Source of the DNA: Akkermansia muciniphila | Lineage (GTDB): Bacteria > Verrucomicrobiota > Verrucomicrobiia > Limisphaerales > BJHT01 | DNA length: 64,000 nt | Direction of reading: 5' to 3' | Assembly (NCBI GenBank): GCA_945861535.1 | Contig: CAMAUZ010000025.1 | Location: 1-64,000, forward strand | Shown here: piece by piece, positions 19,101 through 26,307 of the stretch | Position numbering within the stretch: position 1 is the first letter of the stretch | Layout: every line of letters begins with the position of its first letter | Notes under the pieces: generated by a model | The model's input: only the letters and a program-made list of their open reading frames with translations | Told to the model about the DNA's origin: nothing | Database searches by the model: none | Translations under genes and position numbers: made by a program

Positions 19101-19861
19101 AGGGCAAGAGCACGCCGGGGAGCGTGACGAAACGTCATGCGTATCAGTGTGCGAATGCGGAATGCCGCAAGCCCTACGACGATGCGGTGGTAAAAGCGCG
19201 GTTGGAGGCGCGGAAGAAGCAGTTGGTGTGTCCTTATTGCGAGCAGAAGACCCCGCTGGTGGATTTGCTCGCCGCGCCGACGGTCGCAGCCGCAGCCGTC
19301 GCGACGCAGATGGGCAAAGATGCGAAGGCGGGCCGCCAACGAATGACGGCGGCGCTGGTGATCAAGGCGAAGGAGGCGGAAGGGAAGTTCGATGTGTTCC
19401 TAAGCCACAACTCGAAGGACAAGGGAGCGGTGGAGAAGATCGCGAAACAGTTGCTCAAGGTGGGGATTCGACCGTGGCTGGATAAGTGGAACCTGGTTCC
19501 CGGTGAGACCGTGATGGATGCATTGGAAAAAGCGATCAAGACGATGCCGTGCGCGACGCTGTGCTTCGGTCCCGCGGACACAGGCCGGTGGCACATCATG
19601 GAAATCCGCGCATACGTGGAGAAGTGGGCGAGCGGCGAGGCGCGGATGATCCCGGTGATTTTGCCCGGCGTGAAAGAAGCGCCGGAGCTACCGCTGTTCG
19701 TGCGCCAGACGCTCTGGGTGGACCTGCGGGATTGGGAGAACGACGAGAGCGATGGGTTCTACCGGCTGGTGTGCGGCATCCTCGGGAAAGCACCGGGAGA
19801 TTCGCCGCGGCGGAAGTTCAGCGTCCGCGACGTGGCCGAGTGGCAGGGGGCGGATTGGTAG
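16112..19861 (+). CDS. TIR-WD40-Roc GTPase-zinc ribbon-TIR protein (ROCO-like)
   Basis: 1249 aa, cytosolic. Domains in order: N-terminal TIR (1-145; W86 and E90 in S-D-W-A-Q-L-E occupy the place of the NAD-cleaving Glu); Pro-rich linker; six WD40 repeats of 42 aa (about 170-412); Roc-type GTPase (about 435-625) with P-loop G-D-T-G-V-G-K-S at 446-453, switch D499-L-A-G-Q and a modified G4 S-R-M-D; a linker holding two 34-aa copies of a palindrome-derived insert (635-725); a region of about 280 aa in the place of COR; a four-Cys zinc ribbon (C1013, C1018, C1040, C1043); and a C-terminal TIR (1091-1240, W1160 and E1164). Known relatives combine TIR effectors with repeat sensors and NTPase switches, so I infer a stand-alone abortive-infection or signalling switch. 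No partner gene is adjacent. Repeat DNA has altered the N-terminal TIR loop; see the separate entry. Confidence 0.88.
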   Translation: MSDTFQYDVFLSHSAKDKDIVRPLAERLRADGLRVWFEEWEIPPAVPLAQRMGEGSGVRAAKIESGLEHSRVLVLCLSANALGSDWAQLESGTFRFRDPLNTERRFIPLRLDATPAKGSLGQFAFLQWYPAEQEQEYPKLREACRPPAPPPPAVPETAREAGADKVVQLDTKGFLRAFTFSPDGKHALTGANDNTVRLWEVATGRCERVLEGHTATVWGVAWSPDGRWVLSAAEDKTVRLWEVATGRCERVLEGHTNIVLSVAWSPDGRQALSGGIDRTVRLWEVATGRCERVLEGHTGVVWSVAWSPDGRQALSGSWDNTVRLWEVATGRCERVLEGHTNYVWSVAWSSGGRRALSGAADNTVRLWDVATGRCEQVLAGHTNQVWSVAWSPDGRRALSGAADNTVRLWDVAEPVAEARTRGTTPPTVTSAPEQVQYTNAKVLLVGDTGVGKSGMAERLVNQRFIPTVSSHARKAHLLESCVVQDPGGIALHRETLLWDLAGQPAYRLVHQLSMEDAAVACVLFDCRNETNPFEGAAYWSQVLDQARTNTKVKKILVASRMDVGGLPASRERIEEFARTNGFAQFIATSAYTGEGCDKLRDLIRQGIPWEEIPKVTTTKVLAALREYVGKLKGETKPAGPEVGRVSPLRAAGVSEPSGGALRTDAPYPAADAAGAAATVGDPGLVQSKGEIKPAGPEVGRVSPLRAAGVSERSGGALRTDAPYPALGFADAPASSKVSATLAAAQGREEVANGNGNLPLFTVAALHEGFCADFGAKIPWPEFVAHLQRLEATDALDVLLFHTTGAAARPETQVLLDPTRVDAYASALLVAAKDEPDGPGHLLESRVRAGNFKLTAEERLGDAEAEGHVLWFVLENLLARDLALRETIKGEEYIVFPSQCTAELRFPGVAAFGVAYGFAGPVRSIYATLIAQLAHYEGFKKREFFHDAAAYRAEAGGRCLVRLQDQGRGKGELVVSFEGDTPPNVRQGFLEFVGKHLEGKSTPGSVTKRHAYQCANAECRKPYDDAVVKARLEARKKQLVCPYCEQKTPLVDLLAAPTVAAAAVATQMGKDAKAGRQRMTAALVIKAKEAEGKFDVFLSHNSKDKGAVEKIAKQLLKVGIRPWLDKWNLVPGETVMDALEKAIKTMPCATLCFGPADTGRWHIMEIRAYVEKWASGEARMIPVILPGVKEAPELPLFVRQTLWVDLRDWENDESDGFYRLVCGILGKAPGDSPRRKFSVRDVAEWQGADW
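16244..16291. repeat. Dispersed repeat inserted in frame in the N-terminal TIR
   Basis: This stretch reads on the minus strand as L-T-P-D-P-S-P-I-R-W-A-R-G, the signature translation of a widespread bacterial intergenic repeat often mis-annotated as small ORFs. In the protein it replaces residues about 45-60, where a TIR domain normally has a W-x-x-x-P-G-D/E-S loop; compare the intact V-P-G-E-T loop of the C-terminal TIR. The frame is preserved on both sides. Confidence 0.65.
16624..17346 (+). repeat. 126-bp tandem repeats encoding the WD40 blades
   Basis: The segment ACGGTGCGGCTGTGG recurs at 16694, 16820, 16946, 17072, 17198 and 17324, an exact 126-bp spacing. Long stretches between copies are the same at the nucleotide level; differences cluster at a few codons after G-H-T (ATV, NIV, GVV, NYV, NQV) and before D-x-T-V (AAE, GGI, GSW, GAA). 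This points to recent unequal exchange rather than old divergence. Confidence 0.85.
18016..18286. repeat. Two coding copies of a palindromic element
   Basis: Copies of about 103 bp at 18016-18118 and 18184-18286, 168 bp apart (56 codons, in frame), differ at only a few positions. Each contains an 80-bp near-palindrome (18034-18113 and 18202-18281) whose arms begin GGTAGGGCGCGTC and end GACGCGCCCTACC; in copy 2 the 29-nt arms differ at 2 positions. It encodes a linker segment with G-R-V-S-P-L-R-A-A-G-V-S-E between the GTPase and the next domain. Confidence 0.8.
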
Positions 19862-20120
19862 GCGGGCACGGTGCCGGAGTGGCAGCCAAATGGGGAGCGC
19901 CCCCGCCCTCGGGTGCCGTTTTCCGCGCCCTCGCGGAAAAACCCGTGCGGCATGAAATCGCGCGGAGATTTTGCGGCCAAAGAGCGCGCCCGGGGCTGGA
20001 TGCACCCACGTCTGCGGTCCAGCCCGTGCCCGCCCCTTGCGGCGTCGATGCCCCGCTGCCTCCCCATTTCCGCCCCGCCGTTGTCAATGCGGAGCGCCTC
20101 GGTATGCTTCGCCCCGATTG

Positions 20121-20843
20121 ATGCAGCCCAAAACCCACCCGCCACTCAGCGCCGTCCCCACCGCCCCCGCGCCCGCCGCCGTGGTGCTCGAGGTCGCGCA
20201 GGTGAGCAAATCCTACGCGGGTCGGGCGGTCTTGGCGGACGTGTCCTTCCGGCTGCGCGCCGGCGAGCGGCTCGCGTTGATGGGGCCGTCGGGCAGCGGC
20301 AAGACGACGTTGCTCAACTGTCTCGGCGGCGTGGACCGTCCCGACTCCGGCTCCATTGCGTTGCACGGCGAGCGCATCGACACGCTCGGCAGCGACGCGC
20401 TCGCGCGGCTGCGCCGACAGCGCGTGGGCACGGTGTTTCAGTTCTTTCATCTGCTGCCCACGCTCACGGCGTTTGAGAATGTCGAGTTCCCGCTCCAGTT
20501 GAACGGCGTCCCGACCGCCGAACGCCGGACGCGCGTGATGCGCCTGCTGGAACGCGTGAAACTCACGGACCGCGCGCACGCCCTGCCGTCGCAGCTTTCC
20601 GGCGGTGAGATGCAACGCGTCGCCATTGCCCGCGCACTCGCGCATCGGCCCGGCCTGATTCTCGCGGACGAGCCGACGGGCAATCTGGATTCTGCCAATG
20701 GCGCGAACATCCTCGCGTTGCTGCGCGATCTCTCGGAGGAAACCGGCACCGCGCTCGTGCTCGTCACGCACAGCGCTGAGGCGGCGGCGATCTGCCCGCG
20801 CACCATTCAACTGCGCGACGGCCGGATCGTCGCCGGGGGCTGA
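20121..20843 (+). CDS. ABC transporter ATPase, LolD/MacB type
   Basis: 240 aa from the ATG at 20121; the upstream open frame back to 19971 has no family similarity. Walker A G-P-S-G-S-G-K-T (about 54-61), Q-loop F-Q-F-F-H-L-L-P-T-L-T-A, signature L-S-G-G-E-M-Q-R, Walker B L-I-L-A-D-E-P-T-G-N-L-D and H-loop V-T-H-S are all present. The F-x-F-F-x-L-L-P-T-L-T-x-x-E-N-V pattern is typical of the MacB/LolD/FtsE subgroup, which powers permeases of the FtsX family. The FtsX-like permease starts 205 nt downstream and a lipocalin-like protein follows, so the three form an export or lipoprotein-release system. The gap to the permease holds two hairpins rather than a gene. Confidence 0.92.
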   Translation: MQPKTHPPLSAVPTAPAPAAVVLEVAQVSKSYAGRAVLADVSFRLRAGERLALMGPSGSGKTTLLNCLGGVDRPDSGSIALHGERIDTLGSDALARLRRQRVGTVFQFFHLLPTLTAFENVEFPLQLNGVPTAERRTRVMRLLERVKLTDRAHALPSQLSGGEMQRVAIARALAHRPGLILADEPTGNLDSANGANILALLRDLSEETGTALVLVTHSAEAAAICPRTIQLRDGRIVAGG

Positions 20844-20909
20844 GCGCCGGAATGAAAATTGCAAACCCAACTCCGAAACCGCACGGCGAGCGCACGCGGC
20901 CCGCGTGTC

Positions 20910-21007
20910 GATTTGGGCGGCGCGCCCAAATCATCGTTCCCCCGTCTGCCTCGTCCGTCGTTGGGGAAGGGTTTGTGGAACGAGGTTTTCGGCGGGCCGC
21001 CGAAAAC
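20910..21007. repeat. Two strong hairpins between ATPase and permease genes
   Basis: GATTTGGGCG and CGCCCAAATC (20910-20932, 3-nt loop), and GTTTTCGGCG and CGCCGAAAAC (20985-21007, 3-nt loop). Both are perfect 10-bp stems without a T-run, inside the presumed operon. They could stabilise or attenuate the message or be palindromic repeat units. Confidence 0.6.
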
Positions 21008-21048
21008 AGCCCGCCAGCGGCGTGCGCTCCCCGGCCTGCTCTGATTGC

Positions 21049-23688
21049 ATGAGCACCACCGCCACCGCCTCGAACCGCGCGCTCGCGGGCCTGCTGTTGC
21101 GGCGTTTCACGCTGCGGCACTGGCGTTCGGCGCCGGGGCAGTCGGCGCTGCTCGTGCTGATTTTGGCGCTCGGCATCGCGGTGTTCTTTTCCATCCGGCT
21201 GGCCAACCGCGCCGCCGTGGCCAGCTTCCAGAACTTCACCGACCTGATCACGCGTGAGAGCGACTGGATCATCACGGCACCCGCGGGCTTGCTGCGCGAG
21301 ACGATTCTGCCCGAATTGCGCGAGCGCCTTGGCGAGCAGCCCGTGAGTATCATCCCCGTGCTCGACACGACCGCCTCGCCACCGCGCCGCGCGGACTTCG
21401 AGGAAATCGGTTCGCGCCCGACGTTTCAGATTCTCGGCCTCGATCTCGTGGCGGTGCAAAACCTCGCGTCGGCGCGGTCGCCGGACCGTTCGTGGTTCGG
21501 GCAGGCGAGCGGGGTCGATTCGTTTTGGAGGCTGCTGCGCTCGCCGCGCGCGGTGTTCGTCAATGCCGCGCTGGCGGCCCGCGAGGGCCTGACGGTCGGG
21601 AGCAAACTCCCGCTCGTGATCAATGAGCGCGTGGTGGAACTCGAGGTCGCGGGCATCATTCCACAGCCGCCCGGCGATCCCGCCGCGCCCGTGACCTTGC
21701 TCATCATGGACTTGGCCGCGTTGCAACCGTTGGCCGGAAAACTGGGACGACTGGATCGCATCGAGTTCCTCGTCGAGCCGGGGCCGGACGACGCGGCGCG
21801 GCGCGCGCACTTGCGCGAACAGCTCGCGGCGTGGGGCGACGGCCGCTGGTTCGTGTCGTCGCCCGCCGACCGCCGCGAGAACGCCGCGCTGATGACACGC
21901 GCGTTTCGCATGAACCTCACGATCCTCTCGCTGATCGCGCTGCTGGTCGGCGTGTATCTGATTTTTCAGGCGCTTGATGGCGCGGTCGTGCGGCGGCGGG
22001 AGGAGATCGCGATTCTGCGTTCGCTCGGCGTCGAGGAGCGGGCAATCCAGCGGGCGTGGCTCGTCGAGGCCGCGCTGGTGGGCGTCGTGGGCGGATTGCT
22101 CGGCGCGCTGCTGGGCTGGGCGGGCGCGCAGTTTTCCGTGCGGTTCGTCGGGCGCACGGTGAACGCGCTCTACTACGCGACCAGCGTGCAATCCGCGCAT
22201 CTGGACCGCGCCGAACTCGCCGCCGCGCTCGCGCTCGCGGTGGCGGGGAGTCTCGTGGCCGGGTGGGTGCCGGCGCGCGACGCCGCCCGCACGCCGCCCG
22301 CGCAGGTGCTGGTGCGACACGCGGTGGCCGCGCCGGGGCGGCGCGTTTTTCGCAACGGCTGGCTGGGACTGGCGTTGCTGGCGGCGGGCGCGCTGCTGGC
22401 CGCGCTGCCGCCGTGGCGCTTTCCCGGCGGGCGGCTGCCGCTCGCGGGTTACGCCGCGGCGCTGTGCTGGATTTTTGGCGGCGGGATTGTCGCGGCGATT
22501 CTGCTGCGGCCGTCGGCGCGGCTGTGGCAGCCGCTCGGCGCGCGCTGGGTGTCGGTGAAACTGGCGGCGAGCCAGTTGGTGAATCCCTCGGGACGGCATC
22601 GGCTGGCGGTCGCGGGTCTGCTGTGCGCGGTGGCGATGACGGCGGGGATGGCGACGCTCGTGGCGAGTTTCGAGGCGACGATGCAGGGCTGGATCGAGCG
22701 CACGTTTCAGGCCGATCTCTACATCTCGAGCTACGGCGCGCAGAGCGCCTCGACGCAGAATCGCATCGCGCCCGCGACGTGGCGGGCGGTGACGAATCAT
22801 CCGGGCGTGGCCGGCTTCAACGGCGTGCAGGCGTGCGAGATTTTGCTCAATGGCCAGCGCACGATTCTCGCGTCCGGCAATCTGGATTTTCTCCAACGCC
22901 ACACGCGCATGGCGTGGCGGCAGGCGCCGTTGAGCGACGACATTTTCCGTCCTGAACGCAATGCCGCGCTGGCACTGGCGAGCGAGGCGTTCACCGAGCG
23001 TTTCCAATTGCGGCGCGGCGATGTCGTCACGGTGCCGACGCCCGCGGGGCCGCAGCGGCTGACCATCGCCGGCGTGTTTTCGGATTACGGGAATGAGCGC
23101 GGCACGCTGGTGGTCGAGCGGGGGCGGTGGACGGAGTGGTTTGGCGACGAGTATTTGAGCAGCGTGATCCTCGTGCTGCGGCCGGGCTTTGCGCCCGAGT
23201 CGGTGCGGGCGGAGCTGCTCGGGCGGCATCCGGGCTTGAACATTTTCACCAACGGCCACATTCGCGGCGAGGTGCTGCGGGTGTTTCGCCAGACGTTTGC
23301 CATCACGTATGCGCTCGAGCTCATCGGCGTGGTCGTGGCGGTGCTGGGGCTGGCGCTCACGCTCGTGAGCGTGCTGCTCGACCGGCGCAACGAGCTGACG
23401 ACGCTGCGCGCGCTGGGCCTGGACTGGCACGAGATGGCGCGTGCGACAGCGTGGGAAGGCTCGCTGGTCGCGCTGTGCGGCGTCGGCGGCGGGTTGGTCG
23501 TGAGCGTCGCGCTGGGGTGGCTGCTGATTTTTGTGATCAACCAGCAGACCTTCGGCTGGACGCTGAGTTTTCGATTGCCGTGGGCGCAGCTCGGAGCCCT
23601 CGCGGCGCTGGTCGTCGGGGCGGCGGCGGGCGTGTCGTACGCCGTGGGTTGGTGGGGCGCGGCGCTGCCGGCGGACAGGGAGGAATGA
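21049..23688 (+). CDS. FtsX-family ABC transporter permease, two-domain
   Basis: 879 aa from the ATG at 21049; upstream codons in the frame overlap the ATPase gene and are not coding. A membrane segment near residues 25-45 is followed by a large extracytoplasmic MacB-PCD-like domain (about 50-285), then three helices (about 290-400). A pair of helices about 435-480 is followed by a second extracytoplasmic domain and a final three-helix FtsX domain (about 745-870). The motif R-R-R-E-E-I-A-I-L-R-S-L-G and its later copy R-N-E-L-T-T-L-R-A-L-G are the cytoplasmic coupling loops to the ATPase. This duplicated layout matches LolE/LolC-like or AttF/G-like permeases. Partner ATPase lies upstream; the lipocalin-like AttH homologue lies downstream. 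Confidence 0.9.
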   Translation: MSTTATASNRALAGLLLRRFTLRHWRSAPGQSALLVLILALGIAVFFSIRLANRAAVASFQNFTDLITRESDWIITAPAGLLRETILPELRERLGEQPVSIIPVLDTTASPPRRADFEEIGSRPTFQILGLDLVAVQNLASARSPDRSWFGQASGVDSFWRLLRSPRAVFVNAALAAREGLTVGSKLPLVINERVVELEVAGIIPQPPGDPAAPVTLLIMDLAALQPLAGKLGRLDRIEFLVEPGPDDAARRAHLREQLAAWGDGRWFVSSPADRRENAALMTRAFRMNLTILSLIALLVGVYLIFQALDGAVVRRREEIAILRSLGVEERAIQRAWLVEAALVGVVGGLLGALLGWAGAQFSVRFVGRTVNALYYATSVQSAHLDRAELAAALALAVAGSLVAGWVPARDAARTPPAQVLVRHAVAAPGRRVFRNGWLGLALLAAGALLAALPPWRFPGGRLPLAGYAAALCWIFGGGIVAAILLRPSARLWQPLGARWVSVKLAASQLVNPSGRHRLAVAGLLCAVAMTAGMATLVASFEATMQGWIERTFQADLYISSYGAQSASTQNRIAPATWRAVTNHPGVAGFNGVQACEILLNGQRTILASGNLDFLQRHTRMAWRQAPLSDDIFRPERNAALALASEAFTERFQLRRGDVVTVPTPAGPQRLTIAGVFSDYGNERGTLVVERGRWTEWFGDEYLSSVILVLRPGFAPESVRAELLGRHPGLNIFTNGHIRGEVLRVFRQTFAITYALELIGVVVAVLGLALTLVSVLLDRRNELTTLRALGLDWHEMARATAWEGSLVALCGVGGGLVVSVALGWLLIFVINQQTFGWTLSFRLPWAQLGALAALVVGAAAGVSYAVGWWGAALPADREE

Positions 23689-23732
23689 GATGCGCGAAAC
23701 CTTTGGAGGGATGAGAGCGGCGGAGGCGGGAG

Positions 23733-23788
23733 AAGCTCAAAGCTTAAAGCTCAAAGCTCAAGGGAAGGGACAAGGGGCAAGGGGCAAG
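23733..23788 (+). repeat. Heptamer-phased array D (8 units)
   Basis: AAGCTCA, AAGCTTA, AAGCTCA, AAGCTCA, AGGGAAG, GGACAAG and GGGCAAG twice, in exact 7-nt phase, 44 nt after the permease stop and in its sense. Confidence 0.8.
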
Positions 23789-23823
23789 AGCGCGACGCCG
23801 CGAGGCGTGGGATGCGTTTCCCT

Positions 23824-23931
23824 GTTCGGAGTCCCGCCTTTAGGCGGCGGGGCGTCGGAATTTTCGCAAGGGATCAAATGGCAGGGATCGGTGCTGAGCA
23901 CGCCTCGCCGCCTGAAGGCGGAACTCCGAAC
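23824..23931. repeat. 31-nt inverted repeat just before the lipocalin-like gene
   Basis: Arms 23824-23854 (GTTCGGAGTCCCGCCTTTAG...) and 23901-23931 are reverse complements with 3 mismatches in 31. The right arm ends 4 nt before the proposed start at 23936, so it forms the translation initiation region of the next gene. Confidence 0.75.
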
Positions 23932-23935
23932 GGGG

Positions 23936-25102
23936 ATGGTGGCGGCGGTGCTCTTGTGGCTGGCCTGCGGGGTGTGCGGCGTGACGAATGCCGCTGAATT
24001 TCGTCCGCCGCTGACGACGGCGGAGGGCTTCGCGGTGCCGCAGCCGGGGCGGCGCTTCGAGTTTCCGCGCGATCATGGCGCACATCCGGAGTTCAAACTC
24101 GAGTGGTGGTACGTGACGGGACATTTGTTCGCCGCGGACGAGCGGCGGTTCGGATTTCAGGCGACGTTCTTTCGACGTGCGGGGCCGGGGGGATCCGCCG
24201 GAACGAACACGGTGGACACGGGGCCGGGTGGGAACTCGCCGTGGTTCCGCAGCGATGAGGTTCACCTCGCGCACATCGCCGTGCTGGACGTGCGTACGGG
24301 AAAATTCGTGTTCCAGGAACGGCTCAACCGCCGTGGCTGGGACGCGGACGTGACGACGAACGGGCTGCACGCGTGGAATGGCAACTGGTCGCTGCGCATG
24401 ACCAACGCGGCGTCGGGGGCGATGGAACTGATCGGGAGCGTCCGTGCCGAGGCGGCGTTTCGTCTCGCGCTCACGCCGGAGAAACCGCTGGTGGTGTTTG
24501 GTGAAAACGGAGTGTCGCGCAAAGGCGCGTCGCCCACGGCGGCGAGTCATTACCTCACTTTCACACGACTCAAGACCGTGGGGACGCTGCGGCTGGGCGC
24601 GGAGACGTTCGCGGTCCATGGCCGCTCGTGGATGGACCACGAGATCAGCAGCAGCCAGCTTGATCCCGGGCAGGCGGGCTGGGATTGGGCGTGCCTGCAA
24701 TTGCACGACGGCCGCGACCTCATGGCGTATCGGATGCGTCGGAAGGATGGTGGCCCCGACCCGTTCTCGACGCTGGCGTGGGTCGATGTCGGCGGGCGGG
24801 TGACGCAGGTCGGGGCCGCGCAATTCTCATGGCAGACAGTCGGCACGGCGCGGCATCCGCGTTCGGGGGTGTCGTATCCGAATCGCGTGAAGCTCACGGC
24901 GAGCGATCCTGCAGGCGGCCCGGATGCGGTGGTCGAACTGCAGCTCGAACCGCTCGCGCCGCATCAGGAACTCGACGGCGGCTTGAGCGGGATTCCGTAT
25001 TGGGAGGGCGCGTGCCGCGTGCTCGATGCGCAGCGCCGCGAGATCGGCGCGGCGTTTCTCGAACTGACCGGCTACGCGGGCGCACTGGGCGGGAGATTTT
25101 GA
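23936..25102 (+). CDS. Lipocalin-like (AttH/CrtC family) secreted protein
   Basis: 388 aa from the ATG at 23936; a GTG at 23891 would add 15 residues with a more basic n-region and cannot be excluded, while the frame further upstream is repeat DNA. The N-terminus is a signal peptide. The mature part has the diagnostic P-R-D-H-G-x-H-P-x-F-K-x-E-W-W-Y-x-T-G-H-L motif near residue 45, the S-W-M-D-H-E block, and W-D-W-x-x-L-Q-L-H-D-G-R-D-L-M, matching the lipocalin_9/AttH fold (PF07143 and PF17186, shared with carotenoid 1,2-hydratase CrtC). In other bacteria AttH is encoded with AttE-G ABC transporter genes, as here. It is probably periplasmic and acts on a hydrophobic cargo moved by the FtsX-type transporter. 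Confidence 0.85.
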   Translation: MVAAVLLWLACGVCGVTNAAEFRPPLTTAEGFAVPQPGRRFEFPRDHGAHPEFKLEWWYVTGHLFAADERRFGFQATFFRRAGPGGSAGTNTVDTGPGGNSPWFRSDEVHLAHIAVLDVRTGKFVFQERLNRRGWDADVTTNGLHAWNGNWSLRMTNAASGAMELIGSVRAEAAFRLALTPEKPLVVFGENGVSRKGASPTAASHYLTFTRLKTVGTLRLGAETFAVHGRSWMDHEISSSQLDPGQAGWDWACLQLHDGRDLMAYRMRRKDGGPDPFSTLAWVDVGGRVTQVGAAQFSWQTVGTARHPRSGVSYPNRVKLTASDPAGGPDAVVELQLEPLAPHQELDGGLSGIPYWEGACRVLDAQRREIGAAFLELTGYAGALGGRF

Positions 25103-25105
25103 GTG

Positions 25106-25338
25106 CGCCCCGGAGCGCGCCCGCCCCGGGCGTAGCGGCGTGGGGCTTGGTAAGGCGGTGGAATATTCCGACGCGGTTGTGCGTGCGGACGTTGCTGCGG
25201 CCGGGGACGGCCGCACTCCGCGCACGCCCCGGAGCGCGCCCGTCTTGGGCGCAGCGGCGTGGAGCGCGGTTAGGCGGTGGAATTTTCCGACGCGGTCATG
25301 CGTGCGGACGTTGCTGCGGCCGGGGACGGCCGCACTCC
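25106..25338. repeat. 119-bp tandem duplication with palindromic core
   Basis: Copy 1 (25106-25224) and copy 2 (25225-25338) start with CGCCCCGGAGCGCGCCCG and end with GCGGCCGGGGACGGCCGCACTCC, which is itself a hairpin. They differ at a small number of positions. A reverse-oriented partial copy (GGAGTGCGGCCGTCCCCGG) lies at about 49371. Confidence 0.8.
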
Positions 25339-25377
25339 AAAGAAAGAGCGGCACCAGCCACCGGGCCGGCGCCGCTC
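25339..25377 (-). terminator. Rho-independent terminator of hsp20
   Basis: On the minus strand GAGCGGCGCC pairs with GGTGCCGCTC (one G-U pair, 12-nt loop) and is followed by TTTCTTT. It lies 21 nt beyond the hsp20 stop codon. Confidence 0.7.
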
Positions 25378-25397
25378 CCCCAAACCAACCCGCAAAC

Positions 25398-25853
25398 TCA
25401 GGCAACCTTGACTTCGATCGACTTCGGCAGGGCCTTGGCGTGTTTGGTCAGTCGCACCTTCAGCATGCCGTCCTTGTACTCGGCGTTTACCTTGCTGTCA
25501 TCCGCGTCTTCCGGGATCGTGAAGCTGCGCAGGAAGGTGCCGTAGGACCGTTCGATCCGGTGGAAGCGCTGGTCCTTCTCTTCCTTCTCCGAGGCGCGTT
25601 CGCCGGAAATGTTGAGCACGCCGCGCTCGACGGTGACCCTCACGTCTTCCTTTTTCACCTCGGGCAACTCGACCTTGATCAGGTACTCTTTGTCGTCCTC
25701 GATGATGTCCACCAGCGGGGTCCAGTCGGCCACCCGCATGACTTCGTCTTTCGCGTCGGACTGGCGGATTGCGGGTCGGGAAAACAGCGACGACAGCCGG
25801 TTTTGCATCTCGGCCAGTTCCTTGACGGGATCCCAATGAGTCAGTGAGTTCAT
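25398..25853 (-). CDS. Hsp20/alpha-crystallin small heat shock protein
   Basis: 151 aa from the ATG at 25853; the frame runs further upstream, but the N-terminal M-N-S-L-T-x-W-D-P-x-K-E-L is the typical start of bacterial Hsp20, and AGGA/CGAG lies just before it. The alpha-crystallin domain spans about 45-140, with W-T-P-L-V-D-I-x-E, L-P-x-V-K-K-E-D-V, G-x-L-N-I-S-G-E-R and the closing A-x-Y-K-D-G-M-L-K-V motif. A C-terminal I-E-V matches the I-x-V anchor used in oligomer assembly. It is an ATP-independent holdase in the cytosol. Monocistronic, with its own terminator. Confidence 0.95.
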   Translation of the reverse strand: MNSLTHWDPVKELAEMQNRLSSLFSRPAIRQSDAKDEVMRVADWTPLVDIIEDDKEYLIKVELPEVKKEDVRVTVERGVLNISGERASEKEEKDQRFHRIERSYGTFLRSFTIPEDADDSKVNAEYKDGMLKVRLTKHAKALPKSIEVKVA

Positions 25854-26307
25854 AATATTCTCGTTCCTGCGACGGTGATTTGGTTTGGAGCCATCGCCCG
25901 ATGCCCCGCCGCGTGGCACTGGTGACTGGAGGCTTCGCAGCGCACCCTGCGCTCGCTCGCACTCGTTACACACCCTATCTCAATCAAGTCCCGTGCCACC
26001 CGAGGCGACGGAGGGAATCCGCATCGGAAGCAATAAAATCAGGGTTTTTTGGACTTCCGCCCGGCCAGGCAACGGGCCGGGCGTTGCGGGTGGGAAAAAC
26101 CAACTCACCGTCCGGGACAAACTGTCGCAGCGTGGCGCACTGGCTTGCTCCTGAGTCGTGATGTGCGAGTGCGCCACGGGTGCCCGCCGCCCTCGCTGCG
26201 GGATGGCCGCGGCAATTCTGCGTGGTTCAATGGCCGGGGGGGGGGTGGTCGGCGTTTCGATTTGTTTTGTCACCCGACCGATCCTCGTGACTAAACTCTG
26301 ACCACCT
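25854..26307 (+). other. Spacer between divergent hsp20 and ThuA genes
   Basis: 454 nt that must hold the promoters of both divergent genes. I could not identify a heat-shock operator (no CIRCE-type inverted TTAGCACTC). A run of ten G residues lies near 26236. No gene is supported. Confidence 0.5.
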
